Origin: Pseudoalteromonas luteoviolacea DSM 6061
Lineage (GTDB): Bacteria; Pseudomonadota; Gammaproteobacteria; Enterobacterales; Alteromonadaceae
Reading direction: 5' to 3'
Length of the DNA: 64,000 bases
Assembly: GCF_001625655.1 (NCBI RefSeq)
Contig: NZ_AUYB01000095.1
Span: forward strand, 62,001 to 126,000
Under the pieces are notes generated by a model. It was not told the origin of the DNA, did not search any database, and worked only from the letters and a program-made list of their open reading frames with translations. Made by a program: the position numbers and the translations under genes. Below, in pieces: positions 45,689 to 55,247 of this stretch. Within the stretch, counting starts at the first letter, position 1; each line of letters starts with the position of its first letter.

Positions 45689-47823
45689 TGTTGTCTAAGC
45701 TGCTCAGCTATATCTATAGAGATCTTTGCAACTTCAAAGATTTCTTTGATATCAATCGGGGCATCCTTTCCTTCTCGAATAGAATCCAAAAACAGCTGAG
45801 AACAAAGGTTTTGCCCTTTGTCTTGTTTCCACAGATTCATTTTCTTGAAGCCTTTAAAACCAAAGCCTTTTAATTTCACAAAGTTATCAAGCTGTAAAAC
45901 TTTGCCATCAGCAAATACTTCTATGCGCTCTTTCGGGAAGCTGGCCGCTCCATTTGCATAGTAGTGGATAGTACCGAATGAACCATCAGCAAAGCCTAAA
46001 ATAATTGCAGCCTTATCTTCGGTTACGTCAACGGCATCGCTATCTCCCATCCTACGCGCTTGGACAGAAACAATTTCACTGCCGACAAGAAAGCGCATCA
46101 GGTCAACAAAGTGACAGGCTTCTCCGATGATTCTACCACCACCTACACTGATGTCTTGGGTCCAGTGATCTGCTGGAATACTGCCAGCATTCATAGTCAT
46201 AATAAATGACTTAGGACCTTTGATAGGATCAATAAGAGACTTCATTTTTTGAATTTGAGGTGCAAATCGACGATTAAATCCAACCATTAGTTTAGGAGGA
46301 TTAGAAGATTGACAAGCTTCATCATATGCAGACTGCACTTCATTCAGTTCATCATGCGTAATAGCCAACGGCTTTTCTACAAAAACATTTTTACCAGCCA
46401 AAAGAGACTGCTTAACAAAATGCGCATGACTATTGTGACGAGTGACAATAGCCACGGTATTTATTTTATCGCTTGCAATTAACGAATCTGTATCTGTGGT
46501 TGCTTCTTTAAACCCGGCTTGGTTGCCGTGAATAACGCCATTAATTCCACCTGAAGTAGATATACTATGAAGTTGTGCACCCGCGTTTTTGAACGCGGGA
46601 ATTAGTACTCGAGACGCATAATTACCCGCACCGACAAAACCAATTACCGGCTCGCCAGCCTTATACTCCACTTGGGCATTCAAAGAGACATTTGATGTGT
46701 GGCGTGACTCAGGTGCTGAATTAAACTGTAATAAAATCCCCAAAGCAGATTTATCACTGGTCAACAAATCGTATGCTTCTGTCGCATTTTCAAATAGAAT
46801 ACGGTGCGTTATTAGAGACTTAACATCCAATTGCCCGCCCGACATCATATCTAAGATGGCTTCAAAATTTCGCTGCTCAGTCCATCTCACAAATGCAAGT
46901 GGGTAGTCGTTACCTTTATCTTCATAATTTGGATCATATCGACCTGGACCATATGAACAAGAAACCTGGAAGGTAAGCTCTTTTTCATAAAAGTCTGCTC
47001 TACTCAACTCAAGCCCTGTTACACCCACTAGAATTATACGACCGCGCTTACGGCTCATTCTCGCAGCCTGAGTGACAGGATCATTGGACTTCGTTGATGC
47101 TGTAATAATTACACCATCGATACCATTACCACGGCTGAAGGCCATGCCAGCGGCTACAGGATCTTCACCTCGGCCTGGGTTACAAATTTCTGCCCCGAAC
47201 TCTTTGGCCATATCAAGCTTAGCTTGATCAAAGTCTATCGCGAGAACTCGACACCCTTGTGCTCTCAACATTTGTACAGTGAGCAAGCCAATTAAACCAA
47301 CACCTGTAACAACAAAAGACTCACCCATCGTAGGGTTGGCCAAACGAATGCCTTGCAAGCCAATACTTGCAACCACGGTAAATGCCGCTTCTTCATCAGT
47401 AACGTTATCTGGTATTTTGGCGACTAGGTTTTTAGATACTCGAACAACATCTGCATGTGGTCCGTTAGACACAACGCGATCCCCTACTTTAAACGCGTCT
47501 ACACCATTGCCGGTTTGATCAACAACTCCCACATTACAATACCCTAGTGGTAAAGGCTGTGCGAGCTTAGACTTAACCGCATCAACGGTTGTCATTAGAC
47601 CGTCCGTTTGCACTTTCTCTAGAACCATTTTTACTTTGTCTGGTTGAGATCTTGCTTTGTCTATTAAGTTTGCTTTACCAAAGTCAACAAGCATCCTTTC
47701 TGTACCAGCAGAAATTAAGGTCGTTGCAGTATTAATTACAACATGATTTTTAGTTGCTGTTGGCGCTGGCGCTTCAACGATTGAAGAACCACCTTTCGCC
47801 ATATCCTGTAAAATTTGTTTCAT
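45685..47823 (-). CDS. Fused zinc-type dehydrogenase and Gfo/Idh/MocA oxidoreductase
   Basis: The 712-residue protein joins two dehydrogenases. The first 365 residues are a medium-chain, zinc-alcohol-dehydrogenase-like unit (PLGYCNVGVVDQTG, GDRVVSNGPHADVV, VTGVGLIGLLTVQMLRAQG for NAD binding). Residues about 385-712 are a Gfo/Idh/MocA unit (VIGFVGAGNYASRVLIPAF, VEKPLAITHDEL, GEACHFVDLMRFL with the catalytic His). Such bi-domain proteins occur in polysaccharide clusters of many bacteria, usually next to heparinase-like genes, but their substrate is not established. Overlaps of 4 bases with both neighbours show tight coupling. Confidence 0.92.
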   Translation of the reverse strand: MKQILQDMAKGGSSIVEAPAPTATKNHVVINTATTLISAGTERMLVDFGKANLIDKARSQPDKVKMVLEKVQTDGLMTTVDAVKSKLAQPLPLGYCNVGVVDQTGNGVDAFKVGDRVVSNGPHADVVRVSKNLVAKIPDNVTDEEAAFTVVASIGLQGIRLANPTMGESFVVTGVGLIGLLTVQMLRAQGCRVLAIDFDQAKLDMAKEFGAEICNPGRGEDPVAAGMAFSRGNGIDGVIITASTKSNDPVTQAARMSRKRGRIILVGVTGLELSRADFYEKELTFQVSCSYGPGRYDPNYEDKGNDYPLAFVRWTEQRNFEAILDMMSGGQLDVKSLITHRILFENATEAYDLLTSDKSALGILLQFNSAPESRHTSNVSLNAQVEYKAGEPVIGFVGAGNYASRVLIPAFKNAGAQLHSISTSGGINGVIHGNQAGFKEATTDTDSLIASDKINTVAIVTRHNSHAHFVKQSLLAGKNVFVEKPLAITHDELNEVQSAYDEACQSSNPPKLMVGFNRRFAPQIQKMKSLIDPIKGPKSFIMTMNAGSIPADHWTQDISVGGGRIIGEACHFVDLMRFLVGSEIVSVQARRMGDSDAVDVTEDKAAIILGFADGSFGTIHYYANGAASFPKERIEVFADGKVLQLDNFVKLKGFGFKGFKKMNLWKQDKGQNLCSQLFLDSIREGKDAPIDIKEIFEVAKISIDIAEQLRQQ

Positions 47824-49160
47824 ATTTCTTTCACCAATAACGGGGTTTTTCCGCTGACTGTTTTAACTGGTTTTGCTATTTCTTTAAAATCGAGCACTAA
47901 GTCCAAATTGCTACTATCAAATAACTCTGTCACATTTGCTGTTAGTTGCTCTCTAGGCACAAACAAAATCGTCGCTTCTCCAGCTTTGCTTTGTTTAATT
48001 TGAATGCTGCTACAATAGTCAAACAATTTGTGATGACGCCCAAAAATCAATGCAGTAAGAAAGACCTTGTTTCCTTTGTGGTCTAAAATATACTCACCGT
48101 CACGCCCTTTGGAAATTGTAAACTCATCCAATAAACTACTGTTTTTTGCAGATATAATATCTTCCGTATTGTACCTTATAAGTGGATGAGCAAAATTATA
48201 ATAACTGGTGGCTACAAGCTGAAGGTCGCCATCCATTTCAACAGCTTCTGTGAAACCATATGTTTGAAATGGCTCGTAGACTTGTTTCTGATGTTTCTCG
48301 TATGCCAATACACATCTTTCAGTGTGCCCATACCATGAAACAGAATCACAACTTAAAATTGACTCTACCTGGTCTCGCAACGCGGGGTTGGGATATTCAG
48401 ATCCTAACATCATCCCATTGATATGCACTTTTAATTTATCCAAAAGAGGATGATTATTGGCATCTAGCCAAAGCACAAAATCAAATATTGCACTTGGATA
48501 ACCATGCAAATAACTGGGTTTATAGTGATCAAATACGTCCAGAAGTTTATTTGCTACTTCACCCCAGCCAACGTAGGTATCTACATTTAATTGATGCCTT
48601 GCTGAATCATACTGAACAACATCTTTAACATTTGAACGCCCAGAAAAGACAATTCGCAGATCCTGTGACTTAAACCCAACCTTTGACCAAACCTTATGCA
48701 TGTGCGCCCATTCATGGCCAACACTTGAAGGCTCAATTCTAAGCTCTAGGGGATTGCCACTACTGCCTCCAGTATTCTCAACATAACTGCTGATAGTATT
48801 ATTAGACCTCAGCTCTAGCGCATACTTTTGCAAGATAGACTTATTGATAATAGGTATTTTTTTAAGATCCTCGAAGCTCTGCAGTTGCTCCGGATCAAAG
48901 CCTTTTTCTTTATAAAACGCTTTATAAAATTCGACCTCTTGATATGCATAAATAGCTAAGGATTTCACCCGGTCAAAAATAAACTGCTGTTTTTGTGTGC
49001 CGTTCATAGCGTCATATTCAGTAAGGTCACTTGTACGCAACTTGTAAACCTTACCAATGCTTGGTCTATGCTTGAAAGGTAAATGTGACACCAACTTACC
49101 GATAGGATATGGTAAATTTATCAGCTTTGTTTTTATAATAGAAACAATGTTTAAACTCAC
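47820..49160 (-). CDS. CapK/PaaK-like adenylate-forming enzyme
   Basis: The 446-residue protein belongs to the phenylacetate-CoA ligase/CapK group of ANL-type adenylating enzymes. It shows the phosphate loop ENTGGSSGNPLEL, RIVFSGRSN, GYPSAIFDFVLW, the YGHTER segment and the late RYNTEDI / GRDGEYI motifs that bind ATP and ribose. CapK-type members occur in capsule loci and are thought to activate an acyl or amino-acyl substituent, though this is not well proven. The GTG start has AGG at 6 bases; it overlaps the fused dehydrogenase by 4 bases. Confidence 0.88.
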   Translation of the reverse strand: MSLNIVSIIKTKLINLPYPIGKLVSHLPFKHRPSIGKVYKLRTSDLTEYDAMNGTQKQQFIFDRVKSLAIYAYQEVEFYKAFYKEKGFDPEQLQSFEDLKKIPIINKSILQKYALELRSNNTISSYVENTGGSSGNPLELRIEPSSVGHEWAHMHKVWSKVGFKSQDLRIVFSGRSNVKDVVQYDSARHQLNVDTYVGWGEVANKLLDVFDHYKPSYLHGYPSAIFDFVLWLDANNHPLLDKLKVHINGMMLGSEYPNPALRDQVESILSCDSVSWYGHTERCVLAYEKHQKQVYEPFQTYGFTEAVEMDGDLQLVATSYYNFAHPLIRYNTEDIISAKNSSLLDEFTISKGRDGEYILDHKGNKVFLTALIFGRHHKLFDYCSSIQIKQSKAGEATILFVPREQLTANVTELFDSSNLDLVLDFKEIAKPVKTVSGKTPLLVKEI

Positions 49161-49237
49161 TTAAACCTACCTTATTTGAGCTATTTCATTTAAAAATTTT
49201 GAACTTAAGTTATCCATACTGTAACTCTAACAAAAAC

Positions 49238-50392
49238 TTACTCTGTTGCTTCAACTCTGCTCTCTCGACCAATCTCATTACATTTAATTGATGAGCAAAG
49301 AGCTGAAATAATTAATGCAACATAGGGGTTTGTCAGGTTCAATTGAATCAAACCGCCTATCAAAAAGAAGAAAAGTAATGTAACTAAGGTATATCGATAC
49401 TCTCCACTAGAGGTAAAAACATTACTCAATATGTATAAATACATAAAGAATATAAACCCATAGTAAGAATATATTTCGAGCAACTCATTGTGGAATGTTC
49501 CCCAGCTCATCTCTATTCGATAAGCATTCCAAAACGGAAAAATTACATCTAAAGCCTCAAAGCTGGAAAAGAAAGAATACCAATGGCTAAAGCGAGTAAT
49601 TAAAGATTGATCTGTTGTATTGAGCGCAAGAAGTGCAACTCCAATCGTGACAGCAATACTAAACATCGAGGTTACTAGCGCTATCTGCCCAGATCTTAGC
49701 TGTAAACTTCTAATCACAATGTAAGTAGGTACAGCAACCACAGCCAGTACTGCAAATAGCCTACTATATGACATAACAGAACAAATTAGAGATACGCCAA
49801 TGACTAATACCGAGAGTTTTTCAAGCTTTTTCTCATATAAGTTATTAACCGAAAGTACTATCGCTAAGATATAAACAGCAGGAAAGTAATCAAAGGAGTT
49901 ATATATAACAATATTGCTAAATACAAAGTACTCAGAGTAAACCGTGCCGAAAAACGCTACATCTGTTGTGAACTTAATCAAAATCATTGCCGAAATAGCG
50001 GTATAAAAATGCGAGACGAAATCAACATTTTCAAAGTCAACCTTTGCAATCTTTAGTAGACTAACAAAGAGCTGCATAAAGAATAAGGGTAACACCATAC
50101 CAAAGGCCAATAAAACTGACCGCATATTCTGATTTACGGTAAATGAGAGAAACAGCGTAAATAAGACTAAAAATATAAATACAAGCTCACTTGTTTTAAA
50201 CCTGAAGTTAAGAATGTTTAGTACAGCCAGACCTGAGAACAGTATGAGCATAAGAGGCAAAGATGGCATGCCCAAAAAGTTAAAAGGGCTCGCATCAAAT
50301 CTCAGTCCTCCTGAGATATTCAAATTTAGGAACAGTGGAACTACTATTATGAAAAATAGTAAAAAAGTTCTTTTACTGAAGGTGGATCTCAT
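49238..50392 (-). CDS. wzy: O-antigen/capsule polymerase, Wzy-like
   Basis: A 384-residue integral membrane protein with about ten to twelve hydrophobic segments and a larger periplasmic loop near residues 270-320 (FSHWYSFFSSFEALDVIF to WGTFHNELLEIYSYYG), the usual topology of Wzy polymerases, whose sequences are poorly conserved. I choose the ATG at 50392 (AAAGGGA upstream), giving a 20-base overlap with wzx; an ATG at 50428 adds a charged stretch before the first helix. Assignment rests on topology, the WGTFHNELLE motif and position next to wzx. Confidence 0.8.
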   Translation of the reverse strand: MRSTFSKRTFLLFFIIVVPLFLNLNISGGLRFDASPFNFLGMPSLPLMLILFSGLAVLNILNFRFKTSELVFIFLVLFTLFLSFTVNQNMRSVLLAFGMVLPLFFMQLFVSLLKIAKVDFENVDFVSHFYTAISAMILIKFTTDVAFFGTVYSEYFVFSNIVIYNSFDYFPAVYILAIVLSVNNLYEKKLEKLSVLVIGVSLICSVMSYSRLFAVLAVVAVPTYIVIRSLQLRSGQIALVTSMFSIAVTIGVALLALNTTDQSLITRFSHWYSFFSSFEALDVIFPFWNAYRIEMSWGTFHNELLEIYSYYGFIFFMYLYILSNVFTSSGEYRYTLVTLLFFFLIGGLIQLNLTNPYVALIISALCSSIKCNEIGRESRVEATE

Positions 50393-51647
50393 TAACACTT
50401 TGTCCCTTTGTTTTAATGTGGAATACATACCTAATTAGGAGTAAACTCATTAAGGAAGTAATAAACTGTGATATCGCAACACCAAGTGTTTCATATTGGC
50501 TAAACAACAACACAGAAATAAAAACATTAAAAATTAAAGTGGCTAGTGCGATGTAAATCCCTTCTTTGACCACCCCTATTGAGAATAAAACAGCGCCGTA
50601 AACGCAGAAACAACTCCAAATAAAGTACTTTCCAATCAGAAACCAACTATATACGACAGCATTCCTGTATTCCTCACCAAAGTAATACTCAACCATCAAA
50701 TAAGAAGCAAAGGCCAGCACGAAAGAAAATGGAATTGTTATAAAAATAAGTTTGTTTTGATACTCGCTTGCTTTCTCTCTGATCCACGCTCCATTGTCTT
50801 GCTTTTCACTAAAGTACGGAGTTATTACTGTTTGAATCGTACCTGTGATTACAGTACCAGATAGGAAAAATAGCGTCGCAACTGAGTACACCCCAATTTC
50901 ATCACTCGCCACACCAAGAAAACCGAGTAAATATATATCTATATTTTGCGAAACAACGGTGATTAGTGCGCCGACAATAATAAATGCGGAGTACCTGTTG
51001 ATTTCAGATTTTCGGGTTGTCTGAGTGGTATTGGACACCTCGTTTTTCAACAAAGGGAAATAAACAATCAAGCCAATAAAATAACAAGCCACAGTTGCAA
51101 TAACTACGCCTTCAAACCCATAAAATATGGCCGAAACAAATATAACTGCAACGAAAGCTAATCTCACCGCACCTTGTAATGTGGCTGCTAATTTAACTTT
51201 CTTTTGTGACTGCAAATAACACAAAAATAACAATGCCGGCGCCGCAAATAAGATGGAAACGCCATAGACATAAGGCCAATAGCCAATCTCTTCTCTAGAA
51301 GGGATTAAATAGAAAGCGCAAATTAAGGTAAATAGCAAAAAGCTAATAATTGAAATTAAGGTCACGGCCTTTAAGCCATGAACTAAGTAGGCCTGTTTCT
51401 CACCTTGGCTTACATCTTCCGAGCAGAATTTCAAAATCGATGAATTGAACCCAAAACACGCCAGCATGATAAAAAACGCACCAAATGAGTGAAGTAACTT
51501 TAAATTACCCACTTCAGCTGGCGTAAGATGCGCGGCTAAAAAAAGAACTAAGCCGAACCCTAAAAATTGAACAAGAAAGTTCGAAAACAACAAATGGAAA
51601 AAGCCTTTTTCCAAGGCTTTTGAAAATAATGCTTTAAACTTAAGCAT
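50373..51647 (-). CDS. wzx: Polysaccharide flippase, Wzx-like
   Basis: The 424-residue protein has about twelve transmembrane helices and the MATE/PST-type layout of Wzx flippases, which turn the lipid-linked repeat unit across the inner membrane. Its N terminus has the typical FSNFLVQFLGFGLVLFLAAHLTPAEVGNLKLL sequence pattern, where the TPAEVG turn is common in the family. I take the ATG at 51647; it overlaps the preceding glycosyltransferase by 8 bases. It is one of a wzx-wzy pair with overlapping coding ends. Confidence 0.88.
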   Translation of the reverse strand: MLKFKALFSKALEKGFFHLLFSNFLVQFLGFGLVLFLAAHLTPAEVGNLKLLHSFGAFFIMLACFGFNSSILKFCSEDVSQGEKQAYLVHGLKAVTLISIISFLLFTLICAFYLIPSREEIGYWPYVYGVSILFAAPALLFLCYLQSQKKVKLAATLQGAVRLAFVAVIFVSAIFYGFEGVVIATVACYFIGLIVYFPLLKNEVSNTTQTTRKSEINRYSAFIIVGALITVVSQNIDIYLLGFLGVASDEIGVYSVATLFFLSGTVITGTIQTVITPYFSEKQDNGAWIREKASEYQNKLIFITIPFSFVLAFASYLMVEYYFGEEYRNAVVYSWFLIGKYFIWSCFCVYGAVLFSIGVVKEGIYIALATLIFNVFISVLLFSQYETLGVAISQFITSLMSLLLIRYVFHIKTKGQSVNEIHLQ

Positions 51648-52689
51648 GTTCAATTTCTTTATAAATTTCGATTAAGTCGTCAGCTACCACTCTAGAATCA
51701 TGGTACTTTTCAACATAAGCTCGGCTAGCTTTACCTATGTTATGTCTCAGCTGCGCATCCAAGATTAGCTCTTCTAGCACTTTCTCAATCGTATCAGGAT
51801 TCGCGTTTACTAAAGGTAACTCTTCAGGGAACTTATCAATTAAATCTTCCCTAATGAAAGTCACTGTTGGTTTACCTGCGGCCATGGTTTCTACAGCGGT
51901 TACGCCGTGCGAACCACACCTTAACTCATCTACATAGACATCACAGTTGCTAATTTCTTGATATACCTCTTTTTGAGTTAATTGTCTCTTTAAGACAAAC
52001 TCAAAATTAAGGCCCTTTTTCTTCAAGTTTTCCACTGCTGCAACAATTTCTTCAGTACCCTTAACTTTTGGCTCTGTAGGTATATGTAAAATGCGTGGAC
52101 AAGTGTTATTGGCATCTGGCACTTTTAGATTAATTTCATCTAAAATAACAGGCTGCCTAAAGGTAAACACTTTATCAAAGTAAGGCTTCGCAACTTCTCC
52201 TAGCTCAGGATCTGTCGCACAAAAGCGAATATTTTGTTTCCAAGAGCTATATCGAAGTTTAATAATTGTATCGATTTTTCTACTGTAAGGTTTGTAGAAA
52301 TATGGATTCAGTTCGTTTGCCTGCTTTAGAAATCGAGCATCTCCACCACCGAACGAAATCAGCATTGGAATACCTGCTTTTCTAAATTTTGGCCCTTCGT
52401 ATAGGGAGTGTAACTCCCTAAAAAATATATTAGAACTGTGGTAGTGTACGATACTACATTCATTTTTCACTTGTTCTATGAACTTAAAAATAGAACCTAT
52501 TTTTTTAAACGTACTGTCATCTGGATGGCACACAGAACCATCGTATGGCAAGTTCCGACTCAAGTCATGAACATCTTTATCATAGAAAATCACATTTTTA
52601 CTGTTGATCCCTTTTTCTCTCAAGGCGTGGGCTACCTTGTAAGGCCATCCTGCCAAACTTCCGTACTGTAAAATGTATTTATCTTGCAT
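51640..52689 (-). CDS. Glycosyltransferase, probable GT4 family
   Basis: A 349-residue protein with the GT-B layout. The N terminus (YILQYGSLAGWPYKVAHAL) forms the acceptor half, and ILHIPTEPKVKGTEEIVAAVENL, then YVDELRCGSHGVTAVETMAAGKPTVTF with the EX7E-like glutamate pattern, form the donor half. It should add one sugar of the repeat unit, possibly an amino-uronic acid given the neighbours. It starts 2 bases after the WbpG-like stop. Sequence alone does not give the linkage. Confidence 0.82.
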   Translation of the reverse strand: MQDKYILQYGSLAGWPYKVAHALREKGINSKNVIFYDKDVHDLSRNLPYDGSVCHPDDSTFKKIGSIFKFIEQVKNECSIVHYHSSNIFFRELHSLYEGPKFRKAGIPMLISFGGGDARFLKQANELNPYFYKPYSRKIDTIIKLRYSSWKQNIRFCATDPELGEVAKPYFDKVFTFRQPVILDEINLKVPDANNTCPRILHIPTEPKVKGTEEIVAAVENLKKKGLNFEFVLKRQLTQKEVYQEISNCDVYVDELRCGSHGVTAVETMAAGKPTVTFIREDLIDKFPEELPLVNANPDTIEKVLEELILDAQLRHNIGKASRAYVEKYHDSRVVADDLIEIYKEIEHA

Positions 52690-52691
52690 TG

Positions 52692-53843
52692 TTATTTTTT
52701 CTCAACTGAATGTGGCAATGTGTACTTGATATAGAAGCTCCAAGGAATTAGCTTCCACTTAGCCATTAGGTAGAAGAAAGGTCTCATTCTTTCAAAAGTT
52801 TTCTTGTATGTTTTAAAGTCCGTATAGTGCTTTTTCGGTAAACTCATAAGTCTATCAAACTCTTCGTCAGATAGGTTTAAGCGCTTCTTATAAAACTCTA
52901 AAAGACCATCTTCAATATGAGGCTCTTCTTTCATCAACGCTAAAGCTTCTTCTCTTGTCATACGACCATCGCGGCAATAGGCTGAGTACCCTGCAATTCT
53001 GAAATCTGTATTCCATCTTTTAGGAAAGAAATAACTGTGGAAGAATGAAGAAGTTCTGTTCTCTAAGTGGTGGCCACCGTACCAAACCCATCCATACTCC
53101 TTAGTCAGCATTGCTTTTGCAGCTTCTTTGTCGTATTCAAGATAGTAAAGAGGGCGAATTGACTTAATTTGGTTAAACAACATCCATTTCAATTGCTTTG
53201 ATAGCCATAGATTTGGAAATGTCTTCATTGGGACCGTGCCGTATTCTTTATGAACGCTGTCTATGTACTTAGCATCCATGTAGATCCAACCCATAGGTGC
53301 AGATCCCTCAGTTCTGAAAGAATGTCCATCAATCTTATACTTGATACCGTATTTTTCAGCCGCCATATTCATTGTTGTTGCTAGGCCGATATCGGTTGGG
53401 TTTTCAATCTCTTTAACACCTGCTTTAAGGTGCGCTAATATCATATCGTCAAATTCATTAGCATCAACAACATAGGTATACAGATCAATACCTAGTTTTT
53501 CAGTAACGCAATGGATGTTTTCAGTCGCAACAGTTGAGTTCCAAGTGTTATCAAAGTGGACAGCTAATAAACGTAAGCCATATTTCTTGGTCATTAAGTG
53601 CATCAAGTAAGAAGAGTCGCAACCACCACTTACGCCAATTAATGCATCATATTTTTTACCTTTTCCAGCTTCCTTCATTTCATCTACAAGACGTTGAAGT
53701 TCAGCCTCACCCCTTTCATCATTTGGGAACTGTTCTGATAACTCGTCAATTTGTGTACAGTAACTACAAACACCTTCTTCGTTGAATGTTATGTTAGGAA
53801 CTTCCGAGTCATAAATACAACGTGTACATATCTGGTAAGTCAT
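52692..53843 (-). CDS. wbpG: N-acetyl sugar amidotransferase, WbpG-like
   Basis: WbpG with HisH/HisF homologues converts an N-acetyl group to an acetamidino group on UDP-2,3-diacetamido-mannuronic acid in Pseudomonas. The 383-residue product has two Cys pairs at the N terminus (ICTRCIYDSEVP and GVCSYC), an ATP-pyrophosphatase PP-loop (GVSGGCDSSYLMHL), and GYSAYCRDGRM in the C-terminal half. I take the ATG at 53843; a TTG two codons earlier is less likely. The next two genes upstream in the transcript are hisF- and hisH-like, exactly the expected partners. Confidence 0.93.
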   Translation of the reverse strand: MTYQICTRCIYDSEVPNITFNEEGVCSYCTQIDELSEQFPNDERGEAELQRLVDEMKEAGKGKKYDALIGVSGGCDSSYLMHLMTKKYGLRLLAVHFDNTWNSTVATENIHCVTEKLGIDLYTYVVDANEFDDMILAHLKAGVKEIENPTDIGLATTMNMAAEKYGIKYKIDGHSFRTEGSAPMGWIYMDAKYIDSVHKEYGTVPMKTFPNLWLSKQLKWMLFNQIKSIRPLYYLEYDKEAAKAMLTKEYGWVWYGGHHLENRTSSFFHSYFFPKRWNTDFRIAGYSAYCRDGRMTREEALALMKEEPHIEDGLLEFYKKRLNLSDEEFDRLMSLPKKHYTDFKTYKKTFERMRPFFYLMAKWKLIPWSFYIKYTLPHSVEKK

Positions 53844-53853
53844 TTTCAATTGC

Positions 53854-54618
53854 CTAAATTAGAATTTGTGATAGTTCGGAATGACTTGGGAATTTGATTA
53901 ACACTCCCATATCCTTTGATTGAAATACAGCCATGCTGCCAATTGCCACTGCAGATGCATGCGCATCGTCAACAACACTTTTTATGTCGTCTAACGACCC
54001 AGCTCCACCCGCGGCAACAACTGGGATATTGACACTGTCGACAACTTGCTTAACTAGATTTGAGTCAAATCCCGACCACGTGCCGTCTCGGTGTACAGTG
54101 TTTAAGATAATTTCACCAACACCAAGGTCGCTTGCATATTGGGCAGCCTCTACTGGAGACATTTTTATTTTATTTTTTGATGAGTGCGTGCACACCACGT
54201 ACTTTTTTCTAAATCTTGATTGCTTGACATCCAATGTCGCAACTATACTCTGAGAGCCATATACAGATACAGCTTCCTTGATAATATCTGGTTTTTCAAA
54301 AAGTAATGAGCTTACGGAAACTTTCTCAATTCCCATATAAAATAGCTTTCTAAAATCCGCCATTGTTTTAACACCACCACCATAGCATATTGGCATAAAG
54401 CACTCTGATGCTATCTGCTCTAACAGACTAAAATTGATGGGGGTTTGTTTATTGGTGCTATCTATATCAAAGAGTACAAGTTCATCAACTTCTTTTTGGT
54501 TGAATATACGTACTGCATTAATTGGATCGCCAACATAGCGCTCATTTTTAAACTTTTCTGTTTTCACTAAGCCTTTGCCCTTCAGCAGTAGGCAAGGCAT
54601 GACTCTAGTTCGTAGCAA
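53854..54618 (-). CDS. hisF: HisF-like cyclase subunit of the amidino-sugar enzyme
   Basis: The 254-residue (beta/alpha)8 barrel matches HisF: RVMPCLLLKGKGLVKT at the start, ISFEE-type phosphate sites, ISVASLLFEKPDII-like loop (VSVSSLLFEK), the ATLDVKQSR strand and AAGGAGSLDDIKS near the end. It lies in a polysaccharide cluster far from histidine genes, so it most likely does not make imidazole glycerol phosphate but channels ammonia to WbpG. The start is a TTG, 3 bases after the hisH-like stop, with the family start pattern MLRTRVMPCL. Local copies of this type are often called hisF2. Confidence 0.92.
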   Translation of the reverse strand: MLRTRVMPCLLLKGKGLVKTEKFKNERYVGDPINAVRIFNQKEVDELVLFDIDSTNKQTPINFSLLEQIASECFMPICYGGGVKTMADFRKLFYMGIEKVSVSSLLFEKPDIIKEAVSVYGSQSIVATLDVKQSRFRKKYVVCTHSSKNKIKMSPVEAAQYASDLGVGEIILNTVHRDGTWSGFDSNLVKQVVDSVNIPVVAAGGAGSLDDIKSVVDDAHASAVAIGSMAVFQSKDMGVLIKFPSHSELSQILI

Positions 54619-54621
54619 AAT

Positions 54622-55245
54622 TTAAACTTCCGAAAATTTTTTCATTAATGCCATCCCGAATTTATGACTTTTTTCGGGATGAAATTGCACTCCCCAGATA
54701 TTATCTTTCTGGATAGCACAGGTAAACGGATAACCATAATTGCAGGTCATCAATATGTCATCTTGATTTTTAACTACAGCATGATAAGAGTGGACAAAGT
54801 AAAAGCGAACCTCACCTTCAAAATGCTCGGTTAGAGAAGTCGTTTTCTTTGCGTCCACCACATTCCAACCCATATGTGGAATGCGAAGCTTTTGGTCTTG
54901 ATATTCAGGTGCCGCGAAATCAAACTTTTTCACTTCCCCTGATATCCAACCCAGGCCTGGTAATGTTCCTTCCTCACTAGAGTCCAGAATTAGCTGCATC
55001 CCCAAACAAATACCAAGCACAGGAACTTTATCTTTCAGTACTCTTTCATTGAGCACATCTAATAAGCCACTTTCTCTTAATTTTTGAGCACCATTATCCC
55101 AGCTACCTACACCTGGTAAAATAATTTTTTCGGCAGCTTTAATCTCTTCAGGTGTCGATATGATTTTACTTTCAACACCAATATGCTTGAGCATATTTTT
55201 TACAGAGCCTAAATTACCCATTTCACAATCTATAATAGATATCAT
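54622..55245 (-). CDS. hisH: HisH-like glutamine amidotransferase subunit
   Basis: The 207-residue protein releases ammonia from glutamine. It shows DCEMGNLGSVKNML at the start, the oxyanion/nucleophile motif VLGICLGMQ (Cys in the catalytic triad) and the His-Glu pair in GVQFHPEKSH near the C terminus; all triad residues are present. It precedes the hisF-like and wbpG-like genes in the transcript, so the ammonia is expected to be used by WbpG for acetamidino formation. Confidence 0.93.
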   Translation of the reverse strand: MISIIDCEMGNLGSVKNMLKHIGVESKIISTPEEIKAAEKIILPGVGSWDNGAQKLRESGLLDVLNERVLKDKVPVLGICLGMQLILDSSEEGTLPGLGWISGEVKKFDFAAPEYQDQKLRIPHMGWNVVDAKKTTSLTEHFEGEVRFYFVHSYHAVVKNQDDILMTCNYGYPFTCAIQKDNIWGVQFHPEKSHKFGMALMKKFSEV

Positions 55246-55247
55246 AA

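Noticed and set aside
53854-55245. Histidine biosynthesis genes
   Set aside because: hisH and hisF homologues stand alone next to wbpG without any other his gene, so a role in the amidino sugar is far more likely.
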